In this document: piece after piece, positions 32,304-40,417 of the stretch
Numbering within the stretch: position 1 is the stretch's first letter
Layout: each line of letters opens with the position of its first letter
Origin: JANWYT01 sp034437555
Lineage (GTDB): Bacteria > Chloroflexota > Anaerolineae > Aggregatilineales > Phototrophicaceae
DNA length: 64,000 nt
Assembly (NCBI GenBank): GCA_034437555.1
Contig: DAOTTQ010000046.1
Location: 1 to 64,000 of the forward strand
Direction: 5' to 3'
Notes under the pieces: model-generated
Told to the model about the DNA's origin: nothing
Database searches by the model: none
Seen by the model: the letters and a program-made list of their open reading frames with translations, nothing else
Program-made: the position numbers and the translations under genes

Positions 32304-34109
32304 ATGAGCGGTCAAACCATTATTCACGATGTTGTTATTGTCGGAGCAGGTTTAGCAGGCAGTTGGGCAGCCATGGTAGCCGCCCGTGAAGGTGTAAAAA
32401 ACATTGGGGTACTCAGTAAAGTCCATCCCCTACGTTCACACAGTGGCGCAGCACAGGGCGGCATCGCCGCCGCATTGGGCAATGTTCGCCCCATTGCCAA
32501 TAGCACCGCCGAAGATGCCCTTGAACAAGTGCCAACAGGCGCAGAACCCTCTGATAGCCCCGAACTTCACCTTTTTGATACGATTAAAGGCTCTGACTGG
32601 CTGGGCGACCAAGACAAAATAGACGTTTTGGTTCACGATGCCATTGACGTAATTTATGAGTATGAACACATGGGTTGTGTCTTTAGCCGTACCCCAGATG
32701 GGCGCATTAATCAACGCCGTTTTGGGGGTCATTCCGCGCCGCGCGCCAATTTTGCCGCCGATTGGACGGGGCATGTGCTATTGCACACCATTCATGAACA
32801 ATGCCTAAAGCACGGCGTTCGTTTCTATAGCGAATGGCAGTTACTGGAACTTATTATTGAAGATGGCGTTACACGCGGCGTTGTCGCAATGGACATCATT
32901 ACTGGCGAAATTCAAACCTTACGCGCAAAAGCAGTTCTCTTTGCCACAGGAGGCTACGGGCGCGCATGGAAAATTACCTCTAACGCCACCGCAAACACCG
33001 GAGACGGCGTAGCAATTGCCTATAACGCAGGCGCACCTCTGATGGATATGGAATTTGTCCAGTTTCACCCTACAGGCGTTTACCGTCATGGCATTTTGAT
33101 GAGTGAAGCGTGCCGTGGTGAAGGAGGCTACTTGCTGAACGCTAAAGGGGAACGCTTTATGGAAAATTACGCCCCTTCTAAAATGGAGCTTGCCCCACGT
33201 GACCTCGTAAGCCGTTCCGAGCAAACAGAAATTAATGAGGGTCGTGGCGTAGGTGACGATAAGCAGGGTATTTATCTTGATTTGCGTCACTTAGGCAAGG
33301 AAAAGATTATGTCACGATTGCCCCAAGTGCGCGAAATTGCCATGAACTTCTTGGGTGTAGATATTATCAATGAGCCTGCCAAAATTCAGCCCACCGCGCA
33401 CTACAGCATGGGGGGTATTCCGACAGATGTAAACGGGCGCGTACTTGCCAACGAAAACGAGGATATTATTAAGGGGTTTTACGCGGCAGGCGAGTGTGCT
33501 TGTGTGAGTGTGCATGGCGCAAATCGCTTAGGGACAAATAGCCTCCTAGAAGCCTCTGTATTTGGTCGGCGTGCGGGTTATGAAATTGCTCGTTTCATCA
33601 AAGGGGGCGCAACACTTCATCCTCTAAACCGCACAGGCGCAAATGAAAAACAAGAAAAACGCATTACAAAATTGATGGAACGCCACACCAATGACCGTAC
33701 GGTTTCACTAAAGCACATCAACGACACGCTTAAGCAAACAATGACGGATAAAGTAGGCATTTATCGCAGTGAAGCCACCCTAGAAGAAGCTCTCACCATT
33801 GTTCATGAACTCCAAGAACAGTTTAAGCATGTGCGCGTTACCGATACCAGCAAACGATTTAACACGGACGTACTAGGGGCTATTGAAGCAGAAAATATCC
33901 TCACTTTTAGCGAAGTTGTTGTAAAAAGCGCACTTGCTCGCCGCGAAAGTCGTGGCGCACATGCCCGCACCGATTATCCCACTCGCAACGATGAGGCATG
34001 GCTAAAGCACACCATAGCAATGCAAACAACCGATGGTTCGCCTTATCTCACCTATAAATCGGTCAACATTAACTGGGAAAAATATCCGCCACAAGTGCGC
34101 CAATACTAA
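32304..34109 (+). CDS. sdhA: Succinate dehydrogenase flavoprotein subunit
   Basis: A 601-residue FAD subunit that oxidises succinate to fumarate (or the reverse). The FAD-binding motif is IVGAGLAGSWAAMVAA. RSHSGAAQGGIAAAL includes the His to which FAD is covalently linked. Active-site segments are QFHPTGVYRHGILMSEACRGEGGYLLN and HYSMGGIPTDVNGRV, and GANRLGTNSLLEASVFGRRAG binds FAD. I choose ATG 32304, four codons inside the longest frame. It is followed 23 bp later by sdhB. No sdhC or sdhD anchor gene is adjacent. Confidence 0.95.
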   Translation: MSGQTIIHDVVIVGAGLAGSWAAMVAAREGVKNIGVLSKVHPLRSHSGAAQGGIAAALGNVRPIANSTAEDALEQVPTGAEPSDSPELHLFDTIKGSDWLGDQDKIDVLVHDAIDVIYEYEHMGCVFSRTPDGRINQRRFGGHSAPRANFAADWTGHVLLHTIHEQCLKHGVRFYSEWQLLELIIEDGVTRGVVAMDIITGEIQTLRAKAVLFATGGYGRAWKITSNATANTGDGVAIAYNAGAPLMDMEFVQFHPTGVYRHGILMSEACRGEGGYLLNAKGERFMENYAPSKMELAPRDLVSRSEQTEINEGRGVGDDKQGIYLDLRHLGKEKIMSRLPQVREIAMNFLGVDIINEPAKIQPTAHYSMGGIPTDVNGRVLANENEDIIKGFYAAGECACVSVHGANRLGTNSLLEASVFGRRAGYEIARFIKGGATLHPLNRTGANEKQEKRITKLMERHTNDRTVSLKHINDTLKQTMTDKVGIYRSEATLEEALTIVHELQEQFKHVRVTDTSKRFNTDVLGAIEAENILTFSEVVVKSALARRESRGAHARTDYPTRNDEAWLKHTIAMQTTDGSPYLTYKSVNINWEKYPPQVRQY

Positions 34110-34132
34110 ACGACAATCACAGAGGAAATCAC

Positions 34133-34927
34133 ATGGACACCGTCACCATTCGCATTAAACGCTATAATCCCGACACCGATAAGAGCCCTTACTGGCAAGA
34201 ATTTGAAGTCGCGCTAGACAACGAAAAGACTGTGTTGGATGCCCTAGAGGAAATTAAAGCCGAGCAAGATGGGTCATTATCGTTTCGGCGGTCATGCAGG
34301 CACGCCATTTGTGGCTCTTGCGCCATGATGATTAACCGCAAAAATGGGTTAGTGTGTACCAAATCACTGACAGAAGCCAGCCAAGAAACGGGGCTATTTG
34401 ACAAAAAGAATACAGTTACCATTGAAGCCCTGCCCTACCTCCCCATTATCAAAGACCTTGTCGCAGACCAAAGCGTCTTTTGGCAACAATATGAAGCTGT
34501 TAGACCATGGGTCATTGCCCCTGATGACATTCCCGAAAAAGAATTTCGCATGTCCCAAGAAGAAGTAGATGCGATGCACGGTGCAGAAACGTGTATCATG
34601 TGTGGGGCGTGCTATTCGTCCTGCCCTGTCATTGCCGGCAATAAAGCCTATATTGGGCCCCACGCCCTGCTGAAGATGTTCTTGCGCGTTATGGACCCGC
34701 GCGACACTGAAATAGAGGCAAGGCTTGACCAAATTGCCACAGACAATGGCGCATTTCGTTGCCACAAAGTCACCAATTGCATTGGAGCATGTCCTAAGGG
34801 GTTAAACCCCGCCCAAGCCATTTCTACATTGGGCAAGATGGCATTACGCAGTAACAGACTAACAGAAGAACGCAAAGAACGCCTCAAAACCCTCATCGCC
34901 CAAATAGAAGCTTCTACAGTAGAATAA
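34133..34927 (+). CDS. sdhB: Succinate dehydrogenase iron-sulfur subunit
   Basis: A 264-residue subunit carrying electrons from FAD to quinone. The N-terminal ferredoxin domain holds the [2Fe-2S] ligands in SCRHAICGSCAM and GLVC. The C-terminal domain has CIMCGACYSSCPV and a second cluster CHKVTNCIGACPKGLNP for the [4Fe-4S] and [3Fe-4S] centres. It is typical in length. It is the second and last gene of the sdhAB pair and is followed by a terminator. The membrane anchor must be encoded elsewhere. Confidence 0.95.
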   Translation: MDTVTIRIKRYNPDTDKSPYWQEFEVALDNEKTVLDALEEIKAEQDGSLSFRRSCRHAICGSCAMMINRKNGLVCTKSLTEASQETGLFDKKNTVTIEALPYLPIIKDLVADQSVFWQQYEAVRPWVIAPDDIPEKEFRMSQEEVDAMHGAETCIMCGACYSSCPVIAGNKAYIGPHALLKMFLRVMDPRDTEIEARLDQIATDNGAFRCHKVTNCIGACPKGLNPAQAISTLGKMALRSNRLTEERKERLKTLIAQIEASTVE

Positions 34928-34948
34928 AATTTCAATTGAATGCCACAC

Positions 34949-34976
34949 TAAAAAAGCCCCGTAAAATGGGGCTTTT
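34949..34976. terminator. Bidirectional terminator between sdhB and ppk2
   Basis: AAAAAGCCCC pairs with GGGGCTTTT around GTAAAAT. It has T runs on both strands, so it can end both sdhAB and the opposing ppk2 operon. Confidence 0.85.
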
Positions 34977-35011
34977 CTTAATCCTAGAAAATTGTGTTCT
35001 GGCAAACGTAT

Positions 35012-35818
35012 CTAATCCGGAATAACAATATTGTCTAGCCCCTCTTCGGGCGTTGGGTAGGCAAGAGGCAGACCTTCCAATGTCTTCACTATCGTTTGCA
35101 TAATCACAAAGTCCCGATACCATTTTTTATTGGCGGGTATAATGTGCCATGGGGCATGAGGCGCATTACACCGCATAAAAACTTCTTCGTAAGCCTCCAT
35201 ATAGCTATCCCATTGTTCACGCACCACCAAATCACCCTTAGAGAACTTCCAGTGTTTATGTGGCTCTTCAAGACGCGACAAGAAGCGTTCTTTTTGTTCT
35301 TTTTTGCTAATATGCAGGAAAAATTTGAGTATCGTTGTACCATTATCTGCAAGCAATTTTTCAAAGTTATTGATGTGGTCATAGCGTCCACGCCAAATGG
35401 GTTCTGGCACAATGTTGTTTACGCGCACCACCAGCACATCTTCGTAATGGCTACGGTTAAAAATGCTGATTTGCCCCTTCTGGGGGGTTTGTTTATGAAT
35501 ACGCCATAAAAAGTCATGTGCTAGTTCTTGGTTACTTGGCACTTTGAAGCTATTCACACGCACGCCTTGGGGATTAATGCCTGTAAAAATCTTCTCGATA
35601 GTCCCATCTTTACCGCCCGCGTCCATCGCTTGCAACACCACCAGAAGCGAATATTTTCCTTGTGCATATAGCATTTCTTGTAACTCATTTAAGCGCTCTT
35701 GAAGTTGTGCTGTTTGGGGGCGCACATCCACTTCTTTTAAATCATCGTCATACGAAGGGTTATAGTCACTTAGTTTTACACTCTTACCAAAGGGTGGTAC
35801 TAGGGATTGATTAGCCAT
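35012..35818 (-). CDS. ppk2: PPK2 family polyphosphate kinase
   Basis: A 268-residue P-loop kinase that transfers phosphate between polyphosphate and nucleotides. Walker A is MDAGGKDGTIEKI and Walker B region is FNRSHYEDVLVVRV. ILKFFLHISKKEQKERFLSRLEEPHKHWKFS, W..Y and the C-terminal NKKWYRDFVI are typical of one-domain PPK2 enzymes (class III-like). Those act on AMP and/or ADP. ATG 35818 has a GAGGAGAT site 8 nt upstream. It overlaps the NFACT stop by 8 nt (ATGGCTAA), implying translational coupling. Confidence 0.93.
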   Translation of the reverse strand: MANQSLVPPFGKSVKLSDYNPSYDDDLKEVDVRPQTAQLQERLNELQEMLYAQGKYSLLVVLQAMDAGGKDGTIEKIFTGINPQGVRVNSFKVPSNQELAHDFLWRIHKQTPQKGQISIFNRSHYEDVLVVRVNNIVPEPIWRGRYDHINNFEKLLADNGTTILKFFLHISKKEQKERFLSRLEEPHKHWKFSKGDLVVREQWDSYMEAYEEVFMRCNAPHAPWHIIPANKKWYRDFVIMQTIVKTLEGLPLAYPTPEEGLDNIVIPD

Positions 35819-37526
35819 TTTGTAAAATCTCCTCATTTTTTGGGGTTACGGTCACGGTTTCTTCATTGCGATACGTTACCATGCCAATGCCCGCGCCTTT
35901 TATCTTCTTTACATATTTTACACGAGTCACATCCACAATAACCCGATTTTCATTCCGACTTGCGCTATAGTACGCCACAATAGCAGCAATCTGGGCAATC
36001 AGCTCATCTGAAATGCGCCGTCCATCATTACGAAGTACGCCATGCGCACCTGGCACACCCCGCGCATGAAACCATAAATCTTGTGGATTACCATGCTTAA
36101 ACGTCACCGTTTCGTTTTGGTAGCTATTACGCCCCACCCATGCCACATAACCATCTTTGGTTAAACGCAACGCCCCGCTACGTCCACCACCACGTTTAGC
36201 ACGCGCGCTACTTTGCCACCATCCACGCGCTTGCAATGCATTCACCACGTCCTCAATGTCGGGGTAATTCATGGCTTGGCGCAAGTCATTTTCAAGCTGT
36301 CCTGTGTAGAATAGGTCCAGCTTTGTCTCCTCAATCAGTTGTGGCACGCCTGCTTGCGCTCGCTTGGCGCGATTGTATTGGTCAAAGTATTTTTTGGCGT
36401 TATCCAGCGGGGTCATCGTGGGGTCAAGCACAACGCTAACGGGTTCGCCTTCCACCTCATATTGTGCTTTTAAAACCGTTTGCTTAGGTTTAAGCGTGTA
36501 TTGGTACGCTAAGATGAGTTCGCCACTTTGCTTTAGGTGTTCCATTTCACTCTCATCTTTTAGACCCATATCTAATGAGGCTAGTTTGGCGTTAATCTTA
36601 GCCTTTACCTCATCAATAACGGCTTTTACGGGCTTCTTAGCTTCGTTATAGGCATCTACACCCACCAATGCGCCATAATAGGCTACTAGCGCATCACTGA
36701 CGGTTTCTGTACGTTTCCAATTGGGTAAGTGCGTTAACGGATAAACACTATATGCTGTTGCCACTTCGCCATCCCAAGAAGCCCCTGTTTGCCAGTCCCG
36801 TGTCTTAAGGGGCGTGATGAGTGTTTCGATAGCTTCATGTAATAGCGATACATCCGCCTTATCAGCAGTGATGTTTAACTCACGAAAGCCCCTAAACACG
36901 ACTTCTTTTGCCAACAATGGGCTAAAACCCAGCAAGTTCGCCGATAGCCAATGTGACAACTTACGCTTTGGGTCATCATTTTGTGCCAACACATCCGAAA
37001 GCTGTCCTGTATTTAGCGTAAACGGGTTAAGTTTGTTCGTCATAGGGGGAGGAGGTTGGTAATGATGATTTGGCAACGTCACACGATAGCGATTTTCATC
37101 TGCGCCCACCCGCCTTGTACAGTCTAGCACCATGCCATCTTGCACGAGAATAATGTTACTGCGCCGTTCCATCGGTTCTACAATAAGCGTAAATTCACCT
37201 GCCTCACCTTCAAAAACAAGGTGAACAATGCGTTCCCATTCCGGCTGACTAACGTGCGTTAGTTTTGCCCCTTCAATAAAACGACGTAGCAACAGCCCTA
37301 GTTGCGTAGGGCGTTCAATACCCCGTCTTAAGCGGTCGGGTACAACGTGCAAACGCGGGGTATGTGTGTCAGCACTAATGTACAGGTAATGGCGTTTATG
37401 GTTGGCATAAATCTCTAGCCCAAACCCCGTTCCATCCACATCTAGCACATCTTGTACACGCCCACCCACCAACGTATCTAGCATTTCATCTACTAATGCC
37501 GACAATGTAAAGGCATCAAAGTACAT
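35811..37526 (-). CDS. rqcH: NFACT family protein (RqcH/Rqc2 homologue)
   Basis: A 571-residue NFACT protein. The N-terminal NFACT-N domain starts YFDAFTLSALVDEMLDTLVGG and includes MERRSNIILVQDGMVLDCTRRV. A coiled-coil middle segment spans about 320-420. The NFACT-R domain has DLWFHARGVPGAHGVLRNDGRRISD. Bacterial RqcH binds obstructed 50S subunits and adds C-terminal alanine tails to stalled nascent chains for degradation. ATG 37526 has a GGAG site; the longer frame adds 16 unlikely codons. It overlaps ppk2 and follows cytochrome and heme A genes. Confidence 0.9.
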   Translation of the reverse strand: MYFDAFTLSALVDEMLDTLVGGRVQDVLDVDGTGFGLEIYANHKRHYLYISADTHTPRLHVVPDRLRRGIERPTQLGLLLRRFIEGAKLTHVSQPEWERIVHLVFEGEAGEFTLIVEPMERRSNIILVQDGMVLDCTRRVGADENRYRVTLPNHHYQPPPPMTNKLNPFTLNTGQLSDVLAQNDDPKRKLSHWLSANLLGFSPLLAKEVVFRGFRELNITADKADVSLLHEAIETLITPLKTRDWQTGASWDGEVATAYSVYPLTHLPNWKRTETVSDALVAYYGALVGVDAYNEAKKPVKAVIDEVKAKINAKLASLDMGLKDESEMEHLKQSGELILAYQYTLKPKQTVLKAQYEVEGEPVSVVLDPTMTPLDNAKKYFDQYNRAKRAQAGVPQLIEETKLDLFYTGQLENDLRQAMNYPDIEDVVNALQARGWWQSSARAKRGGGRSGALRLTKDGYVAWVGRNSYQNETVTFKHGNPQDLWFHARGVPGAHGVLRNDGRRISDELIAQIAAIVAYYSASRNENRVIVDVTRVKYVKKIKGAGIGMVTYRNEETVTVTPKNEEILQNG

Positions 37527-37619
37527 GGTTAGCTCCTTTGTATAGATAGCATGAAGGGCTTGGAGACTCCCCAAACCCTTCCCTACTCTTATTATCGGTT
37601 GAGTACCGCATTAAGGGCA

Positions 37620-38090
37620 TCATTGCCCCAATAAATACGCCAAAATGTCGCCCATCTCCTCATCAGAGATACGCGTTTCATAGTTTGCGGGCATTGAAGC
37701 CGCGTACCCCTCTACCACATGCACCGTTGGATAAACGATGGCTTCGTAAAGATAAGCCTCTGCTTTCATCGGGGCGCGTCTTTCGGCTGCAATTGCACCA
37801 AGTCCCTCAAATGCAGGTGCAAGGTTGCCACTGCCTGCAATGTGACAGGCATAACACTCATACGTTTCTTTTACCAGCTTTTCGCCCCGTACGGGGTCTG
37901 CATTTGCCAAAAGTGGTGTAACAATATCCATATACGCTTCGGCAATCGGCGTAACGGATAAATCCTGTGCGGATTGTGCGCTAGAAGCAGCAAACGCAAT
38001 CACAAAAAACGCTCCCACCACAGCCATCATAATGATTGTAATGATAATGGGGGCTTTGTTTCCCTTAGCGGGCGTATTACTTTCCGACAC
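37620..38090 (-). CDS. Membrane-anchored monoheme cytochrome c
   Basis: A 156-residue protein with a cytoplasmic N-terminus, one membrane anchor (residues 13-36) and an external cytochrome c domain. The heme motif is CYACH at residues 79-83, and a Met in ASMPANYE is a candidate sixth ligand. The C-terminal helix is SDEEMGDILAYLLG. It lies 11 bp after ctaB, so it probably works with the heme-copper oxidase whose heme A is made by CtaA and CtaB. The oxidase subunit genes are not in the window. Confidence 0.88.
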   Translation of the reverse strand: MSESNTPAKGNKAPIIITIIMMAVVGAFFVIAFAASSAQSAQDLSVTPIAEAYMDIVTPLLANADPVRGEKLVKETYECYACHIAGSGNLAPAFEGLGAIAAERRAPMKAEAYLYEAIVYPTVHVVEGYAASMPANYETRISDEEMGDILAYLLGQ

Positions 38091-38101
38091 GTTTATCTCC
38101 T

Positions 38102-39013
38102 TTAGAGTAGACGGTCAATAATCATCGCCATGAACAAAAACGCTAAATACATGGACGAGTATTTGTAAAGCACTCGCGCCATTGCTTTATCAGCAACGCG
38201 AATAAGTCTAATCGACAGATAAATCATACCAAGCCCAAGCCCAAGCGCAACCAAACCATAAAACCAACCTAGCATAGGTTCTTGATTGATGAGCAACCCT
38301 AACGATGGGATAAGGGTAATGAGTACCAATTGCACCGAATACAAGAAAATTTGCCAGCGCGTCATTTCTTCGCCACGCGCTACAGGCATCATGGGAACAT
38401 TAGCCGCTTCGTAGTCTTTGCTCACCAAGATGGCTAATGCCCAGCTGTGTGGGGGTGTCCAGTAGAACACAATCGCAAACAAGATGAACGGCTCTACAGA
38501 AAGTGAACCCGTAACCGCAGCCCACCCCACTAGTACAGGAATTGCGCCAGCACCACCGCCAATAACGATGTTGATAACAGTATTGCGCTTAAGAATCATG
38601 GTATACAGCACGACATAGTACACCGCACCCAACAACGCCAAAAATGCCGCAAGCCAGTTGACAAACACGCCCAAAATAAGTACCGCCCACGCCACTAGCG
38701 CAAACCCAAACACCAATACATTGATGGGAGCAAGCCTGCCAGAAGGAATAGGACGGCGAGCAGTACGCGCCATTTTGCCGTCCATATCACGGTCGATATA
38801 TTGGTTAAGTGCGCTTGCACCACCTGCTGCCAGCACCCCACCAAACACCGTAGGAAGCAACAAGTTCAGGTCGGGAACACCGTTCGACGCGACAAACATC
38901 GCTGTAATGGTGGTAAACACCAGCAAGGCAACGATGGGTATTTTCATTAATTCGCGATACGCCTTAAAGACTTCGCGTAAGTTTAGCTTGCGTTCTGTGA
39001 GTGTGGCTTCCAC
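38102..39013 (-). CDS. ctaB: Protoheme IX farnesyltransferase (heme O synthase)
   Basis: A 303-residue UbiA-family prenyltransferase with about nine helices. The prenyl-diphosphate-binding NQYIDRDMDGKMARTARRPIPSG is the first Asp-rich motif. GGGAGAIPVLVGW and FYWTPPHSWALAI are CtaB-specific. It adds a farnesyl group to heme B to form heme O, which CtaA then oxidises to heme A. Translation starts at GTG 39013, preceded by GAGGCAG, inside the 3' end of ctaA (31-bp overlap). Confidence 0.95.
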   Translation of the reverse strand: MEATLTERKLNLREVFKAYRELMKIPIVALLVFTTITAMFVASNGVPDLNLLLPTVFGGVLAAGGASALNQYIDRDMDGKMARTARRPIPSGRLAPINVLVFGFALVAWAVLILGVFVNWLAAFLALLGAVYYVVLYTMILKRNTVINIVIGGGAGAIPVLVGWAAVTGSLSVEPFILFAIVFYWTPPHSWALAILVSKDYEAANVPMMPVARGEEMTRWQIFLYSVQLVLITLIPSLGLLINQEPMLGWFYGLVALGLGLGMIYLSIRLIRVADKAMARVLYKYSSMYLAFLFMAMIIDRLL

Positions 39014-39957
39014 GTTTCTGCCTCTTGTAATTGATTAACGACCAAATGCCCTGCGTTGATGGCTTCAATGGCACTTAAAACCACCAACAATGACCAAGTA
39101 GCAGCTGCCATACCCACATGCGCTGCGCCCCATAATGCGCCTGCTACGCTAAGAACATACATAGCACCAACAGCTGCCTGCGCCAAATACAACACGAAAG
39201 CACCCATTGCCAGACCACGTGACAGGCTATCTTGGCGGTTCTTTAAGACTTGCCAAACCAATACCGCAAGGCTAACCCCTAGTGCCACCACCGCAAAGCG
39301 ATGAAGCATGTGAATAAGTGCCAATTGACCTTGTGAAGTGGGTAATACTTCGCCATTGCATAGGGGCCAATCTGTACATGCCAGCGTTGCGCCACTACCA
39401 CGTACCAACGCGCCAGTAAGAATAATGACCAAAACAAATGCCGCATTAGTGTAGGCTAAAGCGGTTACTTGGTCACTTTGTTTTGTTTGCGGATTACGCC
39501 ACCACGCCACTGACCCCGACACAATTAACGCACCCAAAAACACCATCGCCACACCTAAATGCAGTGTGACAAATGTAGGCGGAAGCTCTAAGACCACAAC
39601 AATTGCGCCCAAGCCACTTTGAACCACGAACAAAAATACCGACAAAAACACAAAGTTCAGCACGGTAGCACTACGCTTACGATACGCCCGAAGCCCCGTA
39701 AAAAGCATTCCTAAACCAAACAAACCAATTAAGAGCGCAAACAAGCGATGAAGCCATTCAATCCACGCCGTCAAATTGTCTAATGGAGGGAAAATTGTAC
39801 CGTTACAAAGGGGCCAATCACTACCACAACCCAGCCCAGAATCAGTAACCCGCACCACCGCACCAAACACAATTAAGCCCACTGTAAGGAACACAGAAGA
39901 CAGCGTAAGGGTTAAAAACCAGCGTTCAGAGCCTGAACTTTTTCCTTCAGTTACCAT
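38983..39957 (-). CDS. ctaA: Heme A synthase (Cox15/CtaA)
   Basis: A 324-residue protein with eight helices in two repeated four-helix halves. Each half has a conserved loop: VRVTDSGLGCGSDWPLCNG with IEWLHR, and VRGSGATLACTDWPLCNG with IHMLHR. The His residues bind hemes and the Cys pairs are typical of this class. It oxidises heme O to heme A for cytochrome aa3-type oxidases. It is the first gene of a run ctaA-ctaB-cytochrome c. An N-terminal GSERWFLTLTL precedes the first helix. Confidence 0.95.
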   Translation of the reverse strand: MVTEGKSSGSERWFLTLTLSSVFLTVGLIVFGAVVRVTDSGLGCGSDWPLCNGTIFPPLDNLTAWIEWLHRLFALLIGLFGLGMLFTGLRAYRKRSATVLNFVFLSVFLFVVQSGLGAIVVVLELPPTFVTLHLGVAMVFLGALIVSGSVAWWRNPQTKQSDQVTALAYTNAAFVLVIILTGALVRGSGATLACTDWPLCNGEVLPTSQGQLALIHMLHRFAVVALGVSLAVLVWQVLKNRQDSLSRGLAMGAFVLYLAQAAVGAMYVLSVAGALWGAAHVGMAAATWSLLVVLSAIEAINAGHLVVNQLQEAETWKPHSQNAS

Positions 39958-40029
39958 ATCACACCGCCTAACATCAAACTGTGAAATTTTTTACAATTGT
40001 ACCTTATCCACAGTATTCTGGGTATAGCC

Positions 40030-40332
40030 TTAGGTGGCACTCTCTGGCAATTGTTCGCTGGTTGTTGCCGAAGCCTTTGGCATAGCCTTTGCGTTCTTTA
40101 CGGCACGGCTACCCAACCAAATAAGAACAGCAATCGTCACACCTACGCCAATGACGTTTACAAGCACAAAAATCACCCAAAACACTAACTGATTAGCTTG
40201 TTCTGATGTAACTGCCATCACCGAAGCGTTCGGGTCTATCGACTGAGTCAAAACGGGTGCGCTAGGAATAAGACCCGAAGAAAACGCGCCACCCACCAAT
40301 AGAATAATCACAAAAATTGCTAATGCCTTCAC
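40030..40332 (-). CDS. Small two-helix membrane protein of unknown function
   Basis: A 100-residue protein with two hydrophobic segments (residues 3-22 and 49-72), a loop between them and a polar tail rich in Ala/Ser/Thr. It starts at GTG 40332 after a clear GGAG. I do not recognise a family. It is 72 bp upstream of ctaA on the same strand, so an accessory role in respiratory complex assembly is possible, but that is only context. Confidence 0.65.
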   Translation of the reverse strand: MKALAIFVIILLVGGAFSSGLIPSAPVLTQSIDPNASVMAVTSEQANQLVFWVIFVLVNVIGVGVTIAVLIWLGSRAVKNAKAMPKASATTSEQLPESAT

Positions 40333-40417
40333 AGGAAGTATCTCCTTGTTTCAAAAGTCGCCAATATGTCAAGATTGTACCGCGTTGCACAATATCCGTA
40401 AATAAGAAGTCTTTGGC

